From assembly GCA_029977615.1 (NCBI GenBank), contig JAPOKO010000001.1:112043-176042 (forward strand): a stretch of 64,000 nt of DNA, in the 5' to 3' direction. Shown here one piece after another: positions 52,929 through 61,797 of the stretch (position 1 is the first letter of the stretch; every line of letters starts with the position of its first letter). Below the pieces are notes generated by a model that was given only the letters and a program-made list of their open reading frames with translations, was not told the DNA's origin and did not search any database. The position numbers and the translations under genes are program-made. Origin of the DNA: a bacterium. Its GTDB lineage: Bacteria; Actinomycetota; Acidimicrobiia; Acidimicrobiales; Ilumatobacteraceae.

Positions 52929-55214
52929 GTGAATTCTGCGCCTATTTCACGCCTTTCGTGGGGCTTAACCGGCGTTGGCTTAGCCCTGACGGTCGCCGTG
53001 GCGACGAGTGGTTCCCAGGACTTCAGTAATGCCGCATACCTCATTGCCACAGTCCAGGTCATGGTGTTTTTAGCTATCTCCGCAAAATTCAATAAGCCTG
53101 ACAAAGTCTTGTGGCCTGCTCTTTTCGTGATTGCTGTCTCTTCTTCAACGGCGCAGATTCTGGACAATCAATTCACAAACATGAACTTGCAGGCAATACC
53201 CGAGTCTCTGTACTTATTGGTGCAAATCACGTTGGCGCTTGGACTATTGCTCATCATCCGTCGTCGTATCGGTAACGATCCCATGAGCGTTCTCGGTGAC
53301 GGGCTCATCGTTGCATTAGGTGCGTGGTTCCTGATTTGGGTTGTCTTTCTTCAACCGACATTCGATGCAAATACGTCAGATGTTCTAGTTACGGGGATTC
53401 AAGGAGCAACGCTTGCGATTAGCGCAATTGTTCTTTTCTCGCTAGCAACTTTGTTGTTCGGAGACGCAGCCCGTACACCTTCTGTTTGGCTCATTGCATT
53501 TGCTATCACATTCACTCTTGTTGGAGACTTTCTCTACGCGGCTAACGATTCTGGCCGATTCCAAATTGCTACTGAGTACATCAATGCTTCATACGTATTC
53601 TGTTTGTTTCTGTGCTCTGCCGCATTCGTACACAGCAGCATTTCAACGATCACCGAACATGGCGTAGCCCGCGCTCAACGCCCATTGCTCGGACGCCTGA
53701 TCACGACTACCGCAGCCCTTACCATCCCTGTGGTTGTACTTGCATTAACTGAAGCAAAGGATCAAACCTACCGAATCGTTCGCGCTATTTCTGTGTTTGT
53801 TCTTTCCATTGCGGTAACGGCTCGTGTAATACATGCCGTGCGCGCGAATGCGATAACACAACGTTCACTCATCCATTCTGCTCAGACGGACGCGCTCACC
53901 GGCCTACCCAATCGCAGTCTCATGCTTACTCATGTCAATGCAGCACTTGAATTTGCAGAACAGGACCAGCGTCACCCCTCGGTGTTATTCATAGACGTTG
54001 ATCGATTCAAAAACATCAACGACTCGCTCGGACATCAAGCTGGGGACAATGTGTTGATTGCAGTTGCGCAACGTCTGAAGAATGCACTTCCTGACCGTTG
54101 CGTAGTTGGTCGAATCTCGGGTGACGAGTTCGTCATTCTCGATCCTGGAACCCGTGGAGCGAGTGACGCAATGATTGTTGCTGACAAAATCCTGGAGAGT
54201 TTTAACGAGCCTCTATCACTTCGCCAAGGTGACGTTTTTGTTTCAACCAGCATTGGTGTCGCGACATACCAAAAACACATTTCTTCAAGCGCAGACGACC
54301 TTCTACGCCATGCCGACACAGCGATGTATCGAGCTAAAGATGCTGGCCGAAACTGCGTTGCGATCTTTGATGAGTCAATGCTTGAACGTGTCACGCAACG
54401 TCTCGCCGTTGAAACCGCACTGTATCGCGCCCTAGAACGTCGAGAATTGCGCCTAGTGCACCAACCGATCGTCGACATTGAACTTGGAGATGTAGTTGGC
54501 TTTGAGGCACTCATGCGTTGGACCCGCGACGACGGCAGCATCATTTCACCAGCAGAGTTCATACCGATAGCAGAAGAAACCGGAACCATCGTTCCCATTG
54601 GTGCCTGGGCGTTGCTCGAAGCACTCACCCATTTGCGCGGCTGGATCAACGAGGGCATTTGCAGTCGCGACGCCACCATGTCGGTAAACGTAAGTCCGCG
54701 ACAATTACATGATCCCAACTTTGTTCCCGTTGTTCACGAGGCTCTACTTCGTTCACATATTGCGCCAGATCAGTTGTGGCTTGAAGTAACTGAAGGCGTG
54801 ATGATTTCTCAGCCGGAACAGGCTCTTGAGGCGTTGACAAAGCTGTGTGGGCTTGGAGTTCGTGTGGCAATTGACGACTTCGGAACTGGATATTCATCAC
54901 TATCGCTCTTACAAAAGTTCCCCATTCAGCGTTTGAAGATTGATCGCTCATTTGTAAATGGCGTTGCAGATGACCTCAGCGCGCGATCATTGGTGCGCAC
55001 CATCATCGCCATGGGCGACTCACTAGGTTTAGACATGGTTGCAGAAGGCGTTGAAAGTGTTCGACAGTTGCAAGCACTTGCCGAATTACGCTGCGCAAAA
55101 GCACAGGGATACCTCATTAGCCATCCGGTTGCACCGGAGTCAATGGGCGCGACAGTTGCTTCACTCACTCAGTTTGGCGAGTGGGCAAAGCTTCGCGGCC
55201 GCAGTCCGCGCTAG
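52929..55214 (+). CDS. Membrane-bound GGDEF-EAL cyclic-di-GMP enzyme
   Basis: 761 aa. Roughly eight to ten N-terminal transmembrane helices (residues 1-305), then GGDEF (about 320-475) and EAL (about 490-745) domains. The diguanylate cyclase site reads SGDEF (ISGDEFVIL), a variant often still active. The phosphodiesterase signature is complete: FEALMRW, EVTEG, DDFGTGYSSL, DRSFV, AEGVES. It could make or break down c-di-GMP; which activity dominates is not decidable from sequence. GTG start with a leaderless-type -10. Confidence 0.93.
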   Translation: MNSAPISRLSWGLTGVGLALTVAVATSGSQDFSNAAYLIATVQVMVFLAISAKFNKPDKVLWPALFVIAVSSSTAQILDNQFTNMNLQAIPESLYLLVQITLALGLLLIIRRRIGNDPMSVLGDGLIVALGAWFLIWVVFLQPTFDANTSDVLVTGIQGATLAISAIVLFSLATLLFGDAARTPSVWLIAFAITFTLVGDFLYAANDSGRFQIATEYINASYVFCLFLCSAAFVHSSISTITEHGVARAQRPLLGRLITTTAALTIPVVVLALTEAKDQTYRIVRAISVFVLSIAVTARVIHAVRANAITQRSLIHSAQTDALTGLPNRSLMLTHVNAALEFAEQDQRHPSVLFIDVDRFKNINDSLGHQAGDNVLIAVAQRLKNALPDRCVVGRISGDEFVILDPGTRGASDAMIVADKILESFNEPLSLRQGDVFVSTSIGVATYQKHISSSADDLLRHADTAMYRAKDAGRNCVAIFDESMLERVTQRLAVETALYRALERRELRLVHQPIVDIELGDVVGFEALMRWTRDDGSIISPAEFIPIAEETGTIVPIGAWALLEALTHLRGWINEGICSRDATMSVNVSPRQLHDPNFVPVVHEALLRSHIAPDQLWLEVTEGVMISQPEQALEALTKLCGLGVRVAIDDFGTGYSSLSLLQKFPIQRLKIDRSFVNGVADDLSARSLVRTIIAMGDSLGLDMVAEGVESVRQLQALAELRCAKAQGYLISHPVAPESMGATVASLTQFGEWAKLRGRSPR

Positions 55215-55217
55215 TAA

Positions 55218-55994
55218 CTACTTCTTCGGCGGACGCGGTATAAAACTGCTTGTGCGGCGCTTGTATTCGTCGTAACCAGGACGACGCTTCGACATAGAGC
55301 GCTCCAACATCGGTACCCCTGATACTCGAACCAAGAAGAAATTCATTAACAAACTTCCAATGAGTCCGATCCAACCGAAACTTGCTCCGAGGGCAACGAT
55401 GCCAATTCCCCACCACACGCAGGTGTCACCGAAATAATTCGGGTGACGTGTGTACTTCCACAAACCCGTTTGCATAACCTGACCAGCGTTTTGCGGATTG
55501 CGCTTGAATTGGGCAAGCTGCCAGTCGCCAACTGCTTCGAAAAAGATTCCAAGAGCAAATAATCCAATGCCGACGTAACCGAAAATCGACAAGGTTGTAT
55601 CTGCATCGGTCAAAGCTATTTGAACTGGTAGCGAGACAATCATCATGATCGCACCCTGCAAAAGAAAAACGGTGAACAAACTGATAATTGGAAACTTCGG
55701 TCCATAATGCTTGCGCATTGCGACATAGCGGAAGTCTTCCGGTTTACCGTGATTGCGAATACCTAAATAGAGCGAAAGTCGCAATCCCCACATTGAAACT
55801 AGAACTAGAACTACCTTGCCTAGAACAGATACTTGATCGGCATTGATTGCACTAGCCCACGCGACAATGACGAATCCCAACCCCCAAAAAATGTCGACAA
55901 TTGATGCGTTCTTTTTCAACACGCTGAGTGCCCACAGCAGGACCATGCTGACAACAATGACAACTACCGAATTAATCAACGTATCTAGGATCAT
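55218..55994 (-). CDS. DUF1295 / steroid 5-alpha reductase-like membrane protein
   Basis: 258 aa with about seven transmembrane helices. KKNASIVDIFWGLGF, GLWKYTRHPNYFGD (the NADPH-type motif of ICMT and steroid reductases) and a basic C-terminus are typical of DUF1295. It may reduce or methylate a lipid; the substrate is unknown. It is convergent with the GGDEF-EAL gene by 4 bp and has a TAGCCT box 6 nt before its start. Confidence 0.85.
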   Translation of the reverse strand: MILDTLINSVVVIVVSMVLLWALSVLKKNASIVDIFWGLGFVIVAWASAINADQVSVLGKVVLVLVSMWGLRLSLYLGIRNHGKPEDFRYVAMRKHYGPKFPIISLFTVFLLQGAIMMIVSLPVQIALTDADTTLSIFGYVGIGLFALGIFFEAVGDWQLAQFKRNPQNAGQVMQTGLWKYTRHPNYFGDTCVWWGIGIVALGASFGWIGLIGSLLMNFFLVRVSGVPMLERSMSKRRPGYDEYKRRTSSFIPRPPKK

Positions 55995-56000
55995 GAGCGC

Positions 56001-56006
56001 AGGCTA
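56001..56006 (-). promoter_or_regulatory. Candidate leaderless -10 element (TAGCCT) for the DUF1295 gene
   Basis: TAGCCT on the minus strand, then GCGCTC, then the ATG at 55994 (6-nt spacing), in the 14-bp gap after the phytanoyl-CoA dioxygenase-like gene. Confidence 0.5.
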
Positions 56007-56008
56007 GT

Positions 56009-56884
56009 TCAGAGAAACCACTTGGTCGCGTCGTAATGAGGCTCAAGATTAAGAAATAGTTTCTCGTTCTTGCACAACTGCGGAGTTTCTCCGAGCATCT
56101 GTGGCTTTCCGTCTTTGAATGTCCACTCTCCGCGTTGTGAAGTATCTCCTCGCACATAGCTCGAAATTGCAAAGGCTCGCTCGTGAACCGATTCATTCGG
56201 CAACGATCCGTGAACTGTCATCAGACCCCACACAACGAGGTCGCCTGGTTCTAGAACCACATCAATTACTCGTGAAGGGTCTATGCCCACTTGCACCAAT
56301 TCATCATCCTGCGTCAGACCCTTCATGATTTGGCCATCGCCATTATCGGAAAGTCCGAGATAACCCATGGTGTGGCTGCGAGGAACAATCTTGAGACAAC
56401 CGTTTTCTGGCGTTGCTCGGTCAATCGCTAGGCCCATGGTGACTGTGTCGCGAACAACATCTTCGTACGCTTCACGACTTTCGCGGAACCGCAAATCCTG
56501 ATGGAATCGGTAGCCGGTGAGTCGAGCTCCTGGTGGCTTCCAGTGAATCTGTTGCGTAACTTGTTTGATGTTGTTCCCTATTAAGGGTTCAAGCAATTGC
56601 AGATATCGGGGATTGCTTCGGAATTTGTCGAAGTAGGCATCCGCCCAAGCAAACCAATAAGCCTGAATGACGTACCGCTTCCCAAAATGCTCCTCGGGCA
56701 AAATTTCGTACGTTAAATTTCCATGGCGATATGTGACCGGATGTTCGAGTGCAATCTCCCGCAACTCTGCAGTCTTCTTCTGCAATTCAAGCAATTCGTG
56801 TTCGGGTAAAAAATTTCGAACAATTGCATAGCCCTCATCGTGAAACTGTTCAACAGTCGCTTCAATTTGCTGCTGACTCAACAT
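56009..56884 (-). CDS. Phytanoyl-CoA dioxygenase (PhyH) family protein
   Basis: 291-aa Fe(II)/2-oxoglutarate oxygenase. The FHDEGYAIVRNFL N-terminus, iron ligands in YRFHQDLRF (HxD) and a distal His in MTVHGSLPNES, and an Arg in HERAFAISS for 2-oxoglutarate. It hydroxylates a small molecule or acyl chain; the substrate is unknown. The ATG at 56884 overlaps the acyl-CoA ligase stop (TGATG), so the two are translationally coupled. Confidence 0.85.
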   Translation of the reverse strand: MLSQQQIEATVEQFHDEGYAIVRNFLPEHELLELQKKTAELREIALEHPVTYRHGNLTYEILPEEHFGKRYVIQAYWFAWADAYFDKFRSNPRYLQLLEPLIGNNIKQVTQQIHWKPPGARLTGYRFHQDLRFRESREAYEDVVRDTVTMGLAIDRATPENGCLKIVPRSHTMGYLGLSDNGDGQIMKGLTQDDELVQVGIDPSRVIDVVLEPGDLVVWGLMTVHGSLPNESVHERAFAISSYVRGDTSQRGEWTFKDGKPQMLGETPQLCKNEKLFLNLEPHYDATKWFL

Positions 56885-58419
56885 CAGTTCACCTGCTTTG
56901 TGTAGCCATCCCAGTATGGGGCTCGGAGTTTGAACTTCTGCAACTTCCCTGTTGCTGTGCGTGCAAGCTCTGATCGAAACTCTACTTTCTTCGGACATTT
57001 GTAGGCCGCAATCTTTGTGCGGCAATAGGCAATCAAATCCTCTTCAGAAAGCTTCGAGTCTGGAGCTTTCACTACCAAACCCAGCACAAGTTCACCCCAT
57101 TTGTCATCGGGAATTCCGATAACCGCAACTTCAGTAACTTCAGGGTGCGAAAACAATGCATCTTCAACTTCAATTGAACTGACGTTTTCTCCGCCAGAAA
57201 TGATGACGTCTTTCTTTCGATCGCTGATGATCAGTACATGACCGTCATTAATGCTTCCTCCGTCGCCCGTGTGGAAAAAACCGTTCATAATTGCAGCGTC
57301 AGTTGCGTCCGGCTGATTCCAGTAACCATCCATCACCGTGTTACTGCGCGCCAAAACCTCACCTTCAGAATTCGTCGCCGTCTCGGTTCCAATAGTTGGA
57401 ACTCCTGCTGCACTCAACACAACGGATCGTTCAGCGGGTGTTAGGTGGTCTGTTTCAAGTCGTGGACTGTTGATTGTTAAGACAGGGGAAGTTTCTGTCA
57501 ATCCATAAATTTGATGAAACTGCCAACCGAGTTCCGTCTCTACTCGTTCAATAGTTTTTGATGGAGGTGGTGCTCCTGCAACCACAATTCGAACGGTCCC
57601 TTTGCCTGGAACCCGGGAACCAAATTGTGACGAAGCATCAATAATGGCGTTTGCCACTGCTGGAGCACCGCACAGCAGTGTGACGCCGTGCTTATCTACT
57701 CGACGAAGAATTTCTTGTCCATCAACTTTGCGCAAGACCACATGGGTGCCGCCCATTGCAGTAACTGCGTACACCATTCCCCAACCATTGCAATGAAACT
57801 GAGGCAACGTATGCAGGTAAACATCGCGGTCATTAACTCCCATGTGCCAACCAAACGTTGCAGAGTTCAACCAGATATTTCGATGTGTGAGTTGCACGCC
57901 CTTTGGCCGCGCAGTTGTACCGCTGGTGTAATTGATTGTCGCAGTTGCATCTTCGTCTGGCGTCCATGGCCGAGGCTCAGACGAATAGTCGTATAACAAT
58001 TCGTCGCTCTCGGCGCCGATAACAAAGCGATGCTTTGCTGAAACTTTTCTGAGCGAGTCATCAAGTTCGGGATCAACGATAAGCACTTCTGCACCACAGT
58101 GATCAACGATGTATGCAACTTCATCGGCTGAAAGTCGGAAGTTGATTGGAGCAAGGATTCGCCCGTAAGCGCTTACTCCAAAGAAACTGGTAAGCAAACG
58201 CGCAGAGTTCTGACTGACGACCGCAACACGAGCACCCTGAGGAATTCCTAACTTGTCAAGCGCGGCGGCTTGCGCACGAGCCCGACGCGCCATCTCTGCA
58301 TAGGTCTGTGTTCCCCATGATTCTGCGGGCTGATCTGGTTCGTCAATGAACGCAGTTCGGTGTCCATACACCTGTTCTGCACGGCGTAAATGATCTATCA
58401 CCGTTAACGGCACCTTCAT
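56884..58419 (-). CDS. Acyl-CoA synthetase (ANL superfamily)
   Basis: 511-aa adenylate-forming ligase. TINYTSGTTARPKGVQLTH P-loop, YGLTETSPV, GFFHTGDGG, ISDRKKDVIISGGENV and ATGKLQKF (catalytic Lys) are all intact. It activates a carboxylic or fatty acid as acyl-CoA, probably for the coupled dioxygenase. A run of G (GGGGGG) lies 7 nt before the ATG as ribosome site. Confidence 0.9.
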   Translation of the reverse strand: MKVPLTVIDHLRRAEQVYGHRTAFIDEPDQPAESWGTQTYAEMARRARAQAAALDKLGIPQGARVAVVSQNSARLLTSFFGVSAYGRILAPINFRLSADEVAYIVDHCGAEVLIVDPELDDSLRKVSAKHRFVIGAESDELLYDYSSEPRPWTPDEDATATINYTSGTTARPKGVQLTHRNIWLNSATFGWHMGVNDRDVYLHTLPQFHCNGWGMVYAVTAMGGTHVVLRKVDGQEILRRVDKHGVTLLCGAPAVANAIIDASSQFGSRVPGKGTVRIVVAGAPPPSKTIERVETELGWQFHQIYGLTETSPVLTINSPRLETDHLTPAERSVVLSAAGVPTIGTETATNSEGEVLARSNTVMDGYWNQPDATDAAIMNGFFHTGDGGSINDGHVLIISDRKKDVIISGGENVSSIEVEDALFSHPEVTEVAVIGIPDDKWGELVLGLVVKAPDSKLSEEDLIAYCRTKIAAYKCPKKVEFRSELARTATGKLQKFKLRAPYWDGYTKQVN

Positions 58420-58453
58420 AACGACCCCCCGGCTCGCGTGAAACGACTGCAGT

Positions 58454-58459
58454 TACAAT
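58454..58459 (+). promoter_or_regulatory. Candidate leaderless -10 element (TACAAT) for the methyltransferase gene
   Basis: TACAAT, then 6 nt, then the GTG at 58466; a near-ideal -10. No Shine-Dalgarno is present, so a leaderless mRNA is likely. Confidence 0.55.
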
Positions 58460-58465
58460 AATCGT

Positions 58466-59134
58466 GTGGCCGAAAAACGGAAGAAGCAGATCACCCTCGC
58501 CGATGCCTACAACTTGATGACCCCTGAAGACAGCCGCGAGCTGTACGCACAATGGGCTCCCACATACGACAAAACGTTCGTCGAGGACATGAAATACGTC
58601 TACCCCGCGAAAATTGCTGCGGTACTTGCAAAGCACATGCCAGCAGATCGTTCGTTTACTGTCATCGACATTGGATGCGGAACTGGTGCCGTAGGTGAGG
58701 AGATCGCAAAAGTTCGTCCTCTCAGCGTGATTGAAGGCGTAGACATCTCACCCGAGATGCTGGCAGTAGCAGCCTCAAAGGTTCGTTCGGATGGATCCAA
58801 GTTGTACGAGGACCTGCACGAAGCAGACCTGACCTCAACTATTTACTTTGCCGCAAATCATTTCGACTTCTTCGTCAGCGCGGGTGCATTCACCATTGGA
58901 CACTTAGGTGCCTACGAATTGATTGATGCAATCAGCGTTTGCCGTTCGGGTGCAACAATCGTTGCCGGTGTGAATAAACAGCACTGGGAAGACAACGACT
59001 TCAGTTCAGCAATATCTGAAGCGGTGAATAACAAAACGATTACTAAGCCTCAGTACGAAGAAGTTGATATCTACGCCGAAGGCAGCGAACACTTTGGTGA
59101 TAAAGCTCGCGTAGTGATCTTTAAGAAGAACTAG
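58466..59134 (+). CDS. Class I SAM-dependent methyltransferase (Williams-Beuren-like)
   Basis: 222 aa. LYAQWAPTYDKTFVEDMKY precedes motif I VIDIGCGTGAVGEEI and GVDISPEMLAVA; FFVSAGAFTIGHLG is motif IV. The N-terminus is lysine-rich. It resembles WBSCR27-type methyltransferases; the substrate is unknown. It converges with a 33-codon basic gene. Confidence 0.8.
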   Translation: MAEKRKKQITLADAYNLMTPEDSRELYAQWAPTYDKTFVEDMKYVYPAKIAAVLAKHMPADRSFTVIDIGCGTGAVGEEIAKVRPLSVIEGVDISPEMLAVAASKVRSDGSKLYEDLHEADLTSTIYFAANHFDFFVSAGAFTIGHLGAYELIDAISVCRSGATIVAGVNKQHWEDNDFSSAISEAVNNKTITKPQYEEVDIYAEGSEHFGDKARVVIFKKN

Positions 59135-59232
59135 GACTTCTTCTTTTCAGCTTTCTTCGCACGCTTTTCTTTCAGCGTCAACTTCGCTTCTTTTTTCTGG
59201 TTGCTGTTCTTATTCTGCTCTTTGTTTGCCAT
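59131..59232 (-). CDS. Tiny lysine-rich basic protein
   Basis: 33 codons starting MANKEQNKNSNQKKEAK and continuing LTLKEKRAKKAEKKKS; about 40 percent lysine and no hydrophobic core. Starts inside the end of the permease gene (23-bp overlap in another frame) and its stop overlaps the convergent methyltransferase stop by four bases. LTLKEKRAKK-type tails occur in short conserved actinobacterial ORFs, which supports it being real; it may bind RNA or DNA. I have no independent evidence of expression. Confidence 0.55.
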   Translation of the reverse strand: MANKEQNKNSNQKKEAKLTLKEKRAKKAEKKKS

Positions 59233-60508
59233 ACCCCATTCTTACTACAAGGAACAGGGTTGGACCTACTGCTGTAAGGCCTGCAGCTAATGCAATGCTG
59301 CTTATTTCCAATTTTGATGCCATTACTACCGTTACCAACAGACCCAATATCGGCATCACCGGCACTCTGCCTATATCCCCAGGTATGCGAAACGGTCGCA
59401 TATCATCCGGTCGCTGTACTCGAAGAATGATCACAATGACATTAACCATGATGAACATGAGATAGATGAGCGCGTCTGTAGAAGCAGCGAGTTCATGAAT
59501 ATCTCCGACAAGCAGAAGTGCGGTAGACAAACTCAAGGTTGCAACAACGGAGTTGCGTGGCGACTGATGGTTGCGCAATGTAGAGAGCCAACCAGGCAAG
59601 TCTCCTTTGCTGGCCATTCCATACATCATTCGCGAAGCAGCGGTGATAACAAGCAATGTTGTATTGAAGGTTGTTACTAGAGCAATAACTGCCACAACAT
59701 TCACTGCCCCTCCACCAACGGCGTCGCGAACCACGTCGGTAAGTGGCTGCTTGGATAGAGAAAGTCTTTCTGGCCCGAGAACGCTCACACTCACAATTGC
59801 TACCAGTACATAAAGCACAGTGGAAATTGCGAGTGAAAGTAGCAAGGATCGAGGAACCGTTCGATGAGCATCAATCGTTTCTTCAGACAGTGTGATTACT
59901 TCATCAAAACCTATGAAGGCGAAAAAGATTAGAGCCGCTCCCGCAATGATGCCAGAAAAACCTTTCCCTTCAAGCAGGTTGACATCGCCAATGTGATCAA
60001 CTCCAAGAAAGATGACAAGCAGCAGACCACCGACCTGAATGCTGCTGAGAGCAATGATGAGCCACGATGCCCGCTTCATTCCACTCATTGCGATAAATGA
60101 AACCAGTAGCAGCATTATCAACGCCCCGAAACGCACATCAACATCTACGAAAATCTGCAGGTATCGAGCAAAGCCAAGCGAAACTGTTGATGCAGCAACG
60201 ATGAGCGCCAGAGTCATTGCCCAACCTGTGCTGAACGAAACCCAACGCGGGAACACCTGTCGAGCAAATTCGTGTTCCGAACCTGCGCTTGGGAACATTG
60301 AGGCAAGCTCCATATAACTGAATGCCGTCATCGCGCTTAGCAAGCCTGCGACCAGAAATGATGCCCACACTAAGGAACCAGATGCCTGCGTTGCTGGCCC
60401 AAGAAGAACATAGATGCCAGCGCCGATAATGACGCCAACGCCACTTGCAGTTAAGTGTCGTAACCCAAGAACTCGATCGAATTGATTCGAATCTTGGCTG
60501 TTCTCCAT
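59210..60508 (-). CDS. APC-family amino acid permease
   Basis: 432 aa, about twelve transmembrane helices. SGVGVIIGAGIYVLLG is the substrate-binding start of helix 1; FFAFIGFDEVITLSEE helix 6 and NTTLLVITAASRMMYGMA helix 8 are typical of the cationic amino acid transporter group. The ATG at 60508 overlaps the SDR stop (TAATG). Substrate not predicted beyond an amino acid. Confidence 0.88.
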   Translation of the reverse strand: MENSQDSNQFDRVLGLRHLTASGVGVIIGAGIYVLLGPATQASGSLVWASFLVAGLLSAMTAFSYMELASMFPSAGSEHEFARQVFPRWVSFSTGWAMTLALIVAASTVSLGFARYLQIFVDVDVRFGALIMLLLVSFIAMSGMKRASWLIIALSSIQVGGLLLVIFLGVDHIGDVNLLEGKGFSGIIAGAALIFFAFIGFDEVITLSEETIDAHRTVPRSLLLSLAISTVLYVLVAIVSVSVLGPERLSLSKQPLTDVVRDAVGGGAVNVVAVIALVTTFNTTLLVITAASRMMYGMASKGDLPGWLSTLRNHQSPRNSVVATLSLSTALLLVGDIHELAASTDALIYLMFIMVNVIVIILRVQRPDDMRPFRIPGDIGRVPVMPILGLLVTVVMASKLEISSIALAAGLTAVGPTLFLVVRMGYGKQRAE

Positions 60509-61263
60509 TATCTGTGCTTCAGTCTTAGTGATTGCCAAGAACCATCGGCCGTCCAACCGCCATCGACCGGTAGTGAGACTCCATTAATGAATCCGGATTT
60601 TGATGAATCGCACAAAAAGGCAATTGCCTGCGCGATGTCGTCTGGCTTTGCAAAGCGACCCATCGGTACGTGCTCCATGATGTCGGCGTCACTGTAACTA
60701 CCACCAGCTTGGTCTTTATGGTCCATTTCGGTTTTCACCCATCCTGGACACACGGCATTAACGCGAATACCTTTTGCACCCCACTCCACTGCAAGCGTGC
60801 GCGTGAGGCCAATGAGCCCGTGTTTACTTGCGTTGTAGGCAGAACGGCCTGCAATACCTTGCAAACCTGCAACTGACGCCACGTTGACCACAGAGCCAGA
60901 GCCACTGTTGAGCATCAATCGGCCAAATGCCTTGGCCAATAAAAACGGTGCAACCAGGTTCACGTCAATAACTTTGCGATACAACTCTGCAGATGTGTCG
61001 AGAGCTGAACTTATGCACGAAATACCAGCGTTGTTCACCAACGCATCAACTCGACCGAATTTTTCCATGCATTGCGCTGCAGCAGATTCAACAAACTGTT
61101 CGTCTGAAATATCACCTTCAAGCGCAAATGCCGACGCATATTCAGATGTGTCTACATTCTGCAGGTCGAGCAAAAGCAGGCTCCACCCTTGTTCGTTCAA
61201 AACTTGGGCCGCTCGCCGACCAATCCCTTGAGCCGCGCCCGTGATTACTGCAACATTTGCCAT
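60508..61263 (-). CDS. Short-chain dehydrogenase/reductase
   Basis: 251-aa classical SDR. TGAAQGIGRRA cofactor loop, VNNAGIS, catalytic YNASKHG and VDGGWTADG are present. It is like 3-hydroxyacyl dehydrogenases but unassigned. Lies 8 bp after the GNAT gene and is coupled to the permease. Confidence 0.87.
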   Translation of the reverse strand: MANVAVITGAAQGIGRRAAQVLNEQGWSLLLLDLQNVDTSEYASAFALEGDISDEQFVESAAAQCMEKFGRVDALVNNAGISCISSALDTSAELYRKVIDVNLVAPFLLAKAFGRLMLNSGSGSVVNVASVAGLQGIAGRSAYNASKHGLIGLTRTLAVEWGAKGIRVNAVCPGWVKTEMDHKDQAGGSYSDADIMEHVPMGRFAKPDDIAQAIAFLCDSSKSGFINGVSLPVDGGWTADGSWQSLRLKHR

Positions 61264-61271
61264 GATCTTTA

Positions 61272-61760
61272 TTACCCCTTCAATTTCTTCACCATCAAAC
61301 TGACCATCTTTCCTGGTCGCGTCTCCAATTCTTCCATCTGTACAAAACCTTCTCGTGCATGAAAGCGCAAAGAGCCTTCGTTACGTGGCTTGGTGTTTAC
61401 TTCTAGTGCGAACCACGTTGCATCGCTGAGTCTCTCCACCTCGCTGTACAGCGCAGCACCAATACCGTTACCTTGGAATTCAGAAGTAATGGCGACTCGA
61501 TCTAAATAGATGAAATCATCAAGACGTTCGCAGAAAAACTTAAAATTAGGGCTTCCGTAATCTGCAGTTGGCGCAAGCACCATGCAGAATCCCGCGATGG
61601 TCCCGGATGCCTCTGCAACTAGAGCGATCGTGCTCTGTTCATGAATCTTGGCTAAATCTTCGAGTGTCTCTTCGCCAACAGCAGGAACATTTTCCTGATT
61701 GATCGCCCACACCACTTCTAAATCAGAAGCACTCATTGCGCGAATGATGATGTCATTCAT
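61272..61760 (-). CDS. GNAT-family N-acetyltransferase
   Basis: 162 aa with a complete GNAT fold. The acetyl-CoA loop is SEFQGNGIGAALY after VAI, and C-terminal strands (WFALEVNTKPRNEGSLRFHAREGF) complete it. Substrate unknown. It leads the GNAT-SDR-permease unit, divergent from trhO. Confidence 0.87.
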   Translation of the reverse strand: MNDIIIRAMSASDLEVVWAINQENVPAVGEETLEDLAKIHEQSTIALVAEASGTIAGFCMVLAPTADYGSPNFKFFCERLDDFIYLDRVAITSEFQGNGIGAALYSEVERLSDATWFALEVNTKPRNEGSLRFHAREGFVQMEELETRPGKMVSLMVKKLKG

Positions 61761-61785
61761 AATGATTCGCCATAATCACAGCGTA

Positions 61786-61791
61786 TAAACT
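61786..61791 (+). promoter_or_regulatory. Candidate leaderless -10 element (TAAACT) for trhO
   Basis: TAAACT, then 6 nt, then the in-frame ATA at 61798, the inferred trhO start. It matches the pattern used before ATG/GTG elsewhere in this window. Confidence 0.4.
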
Positions 61792-61797
61792 GATGAC

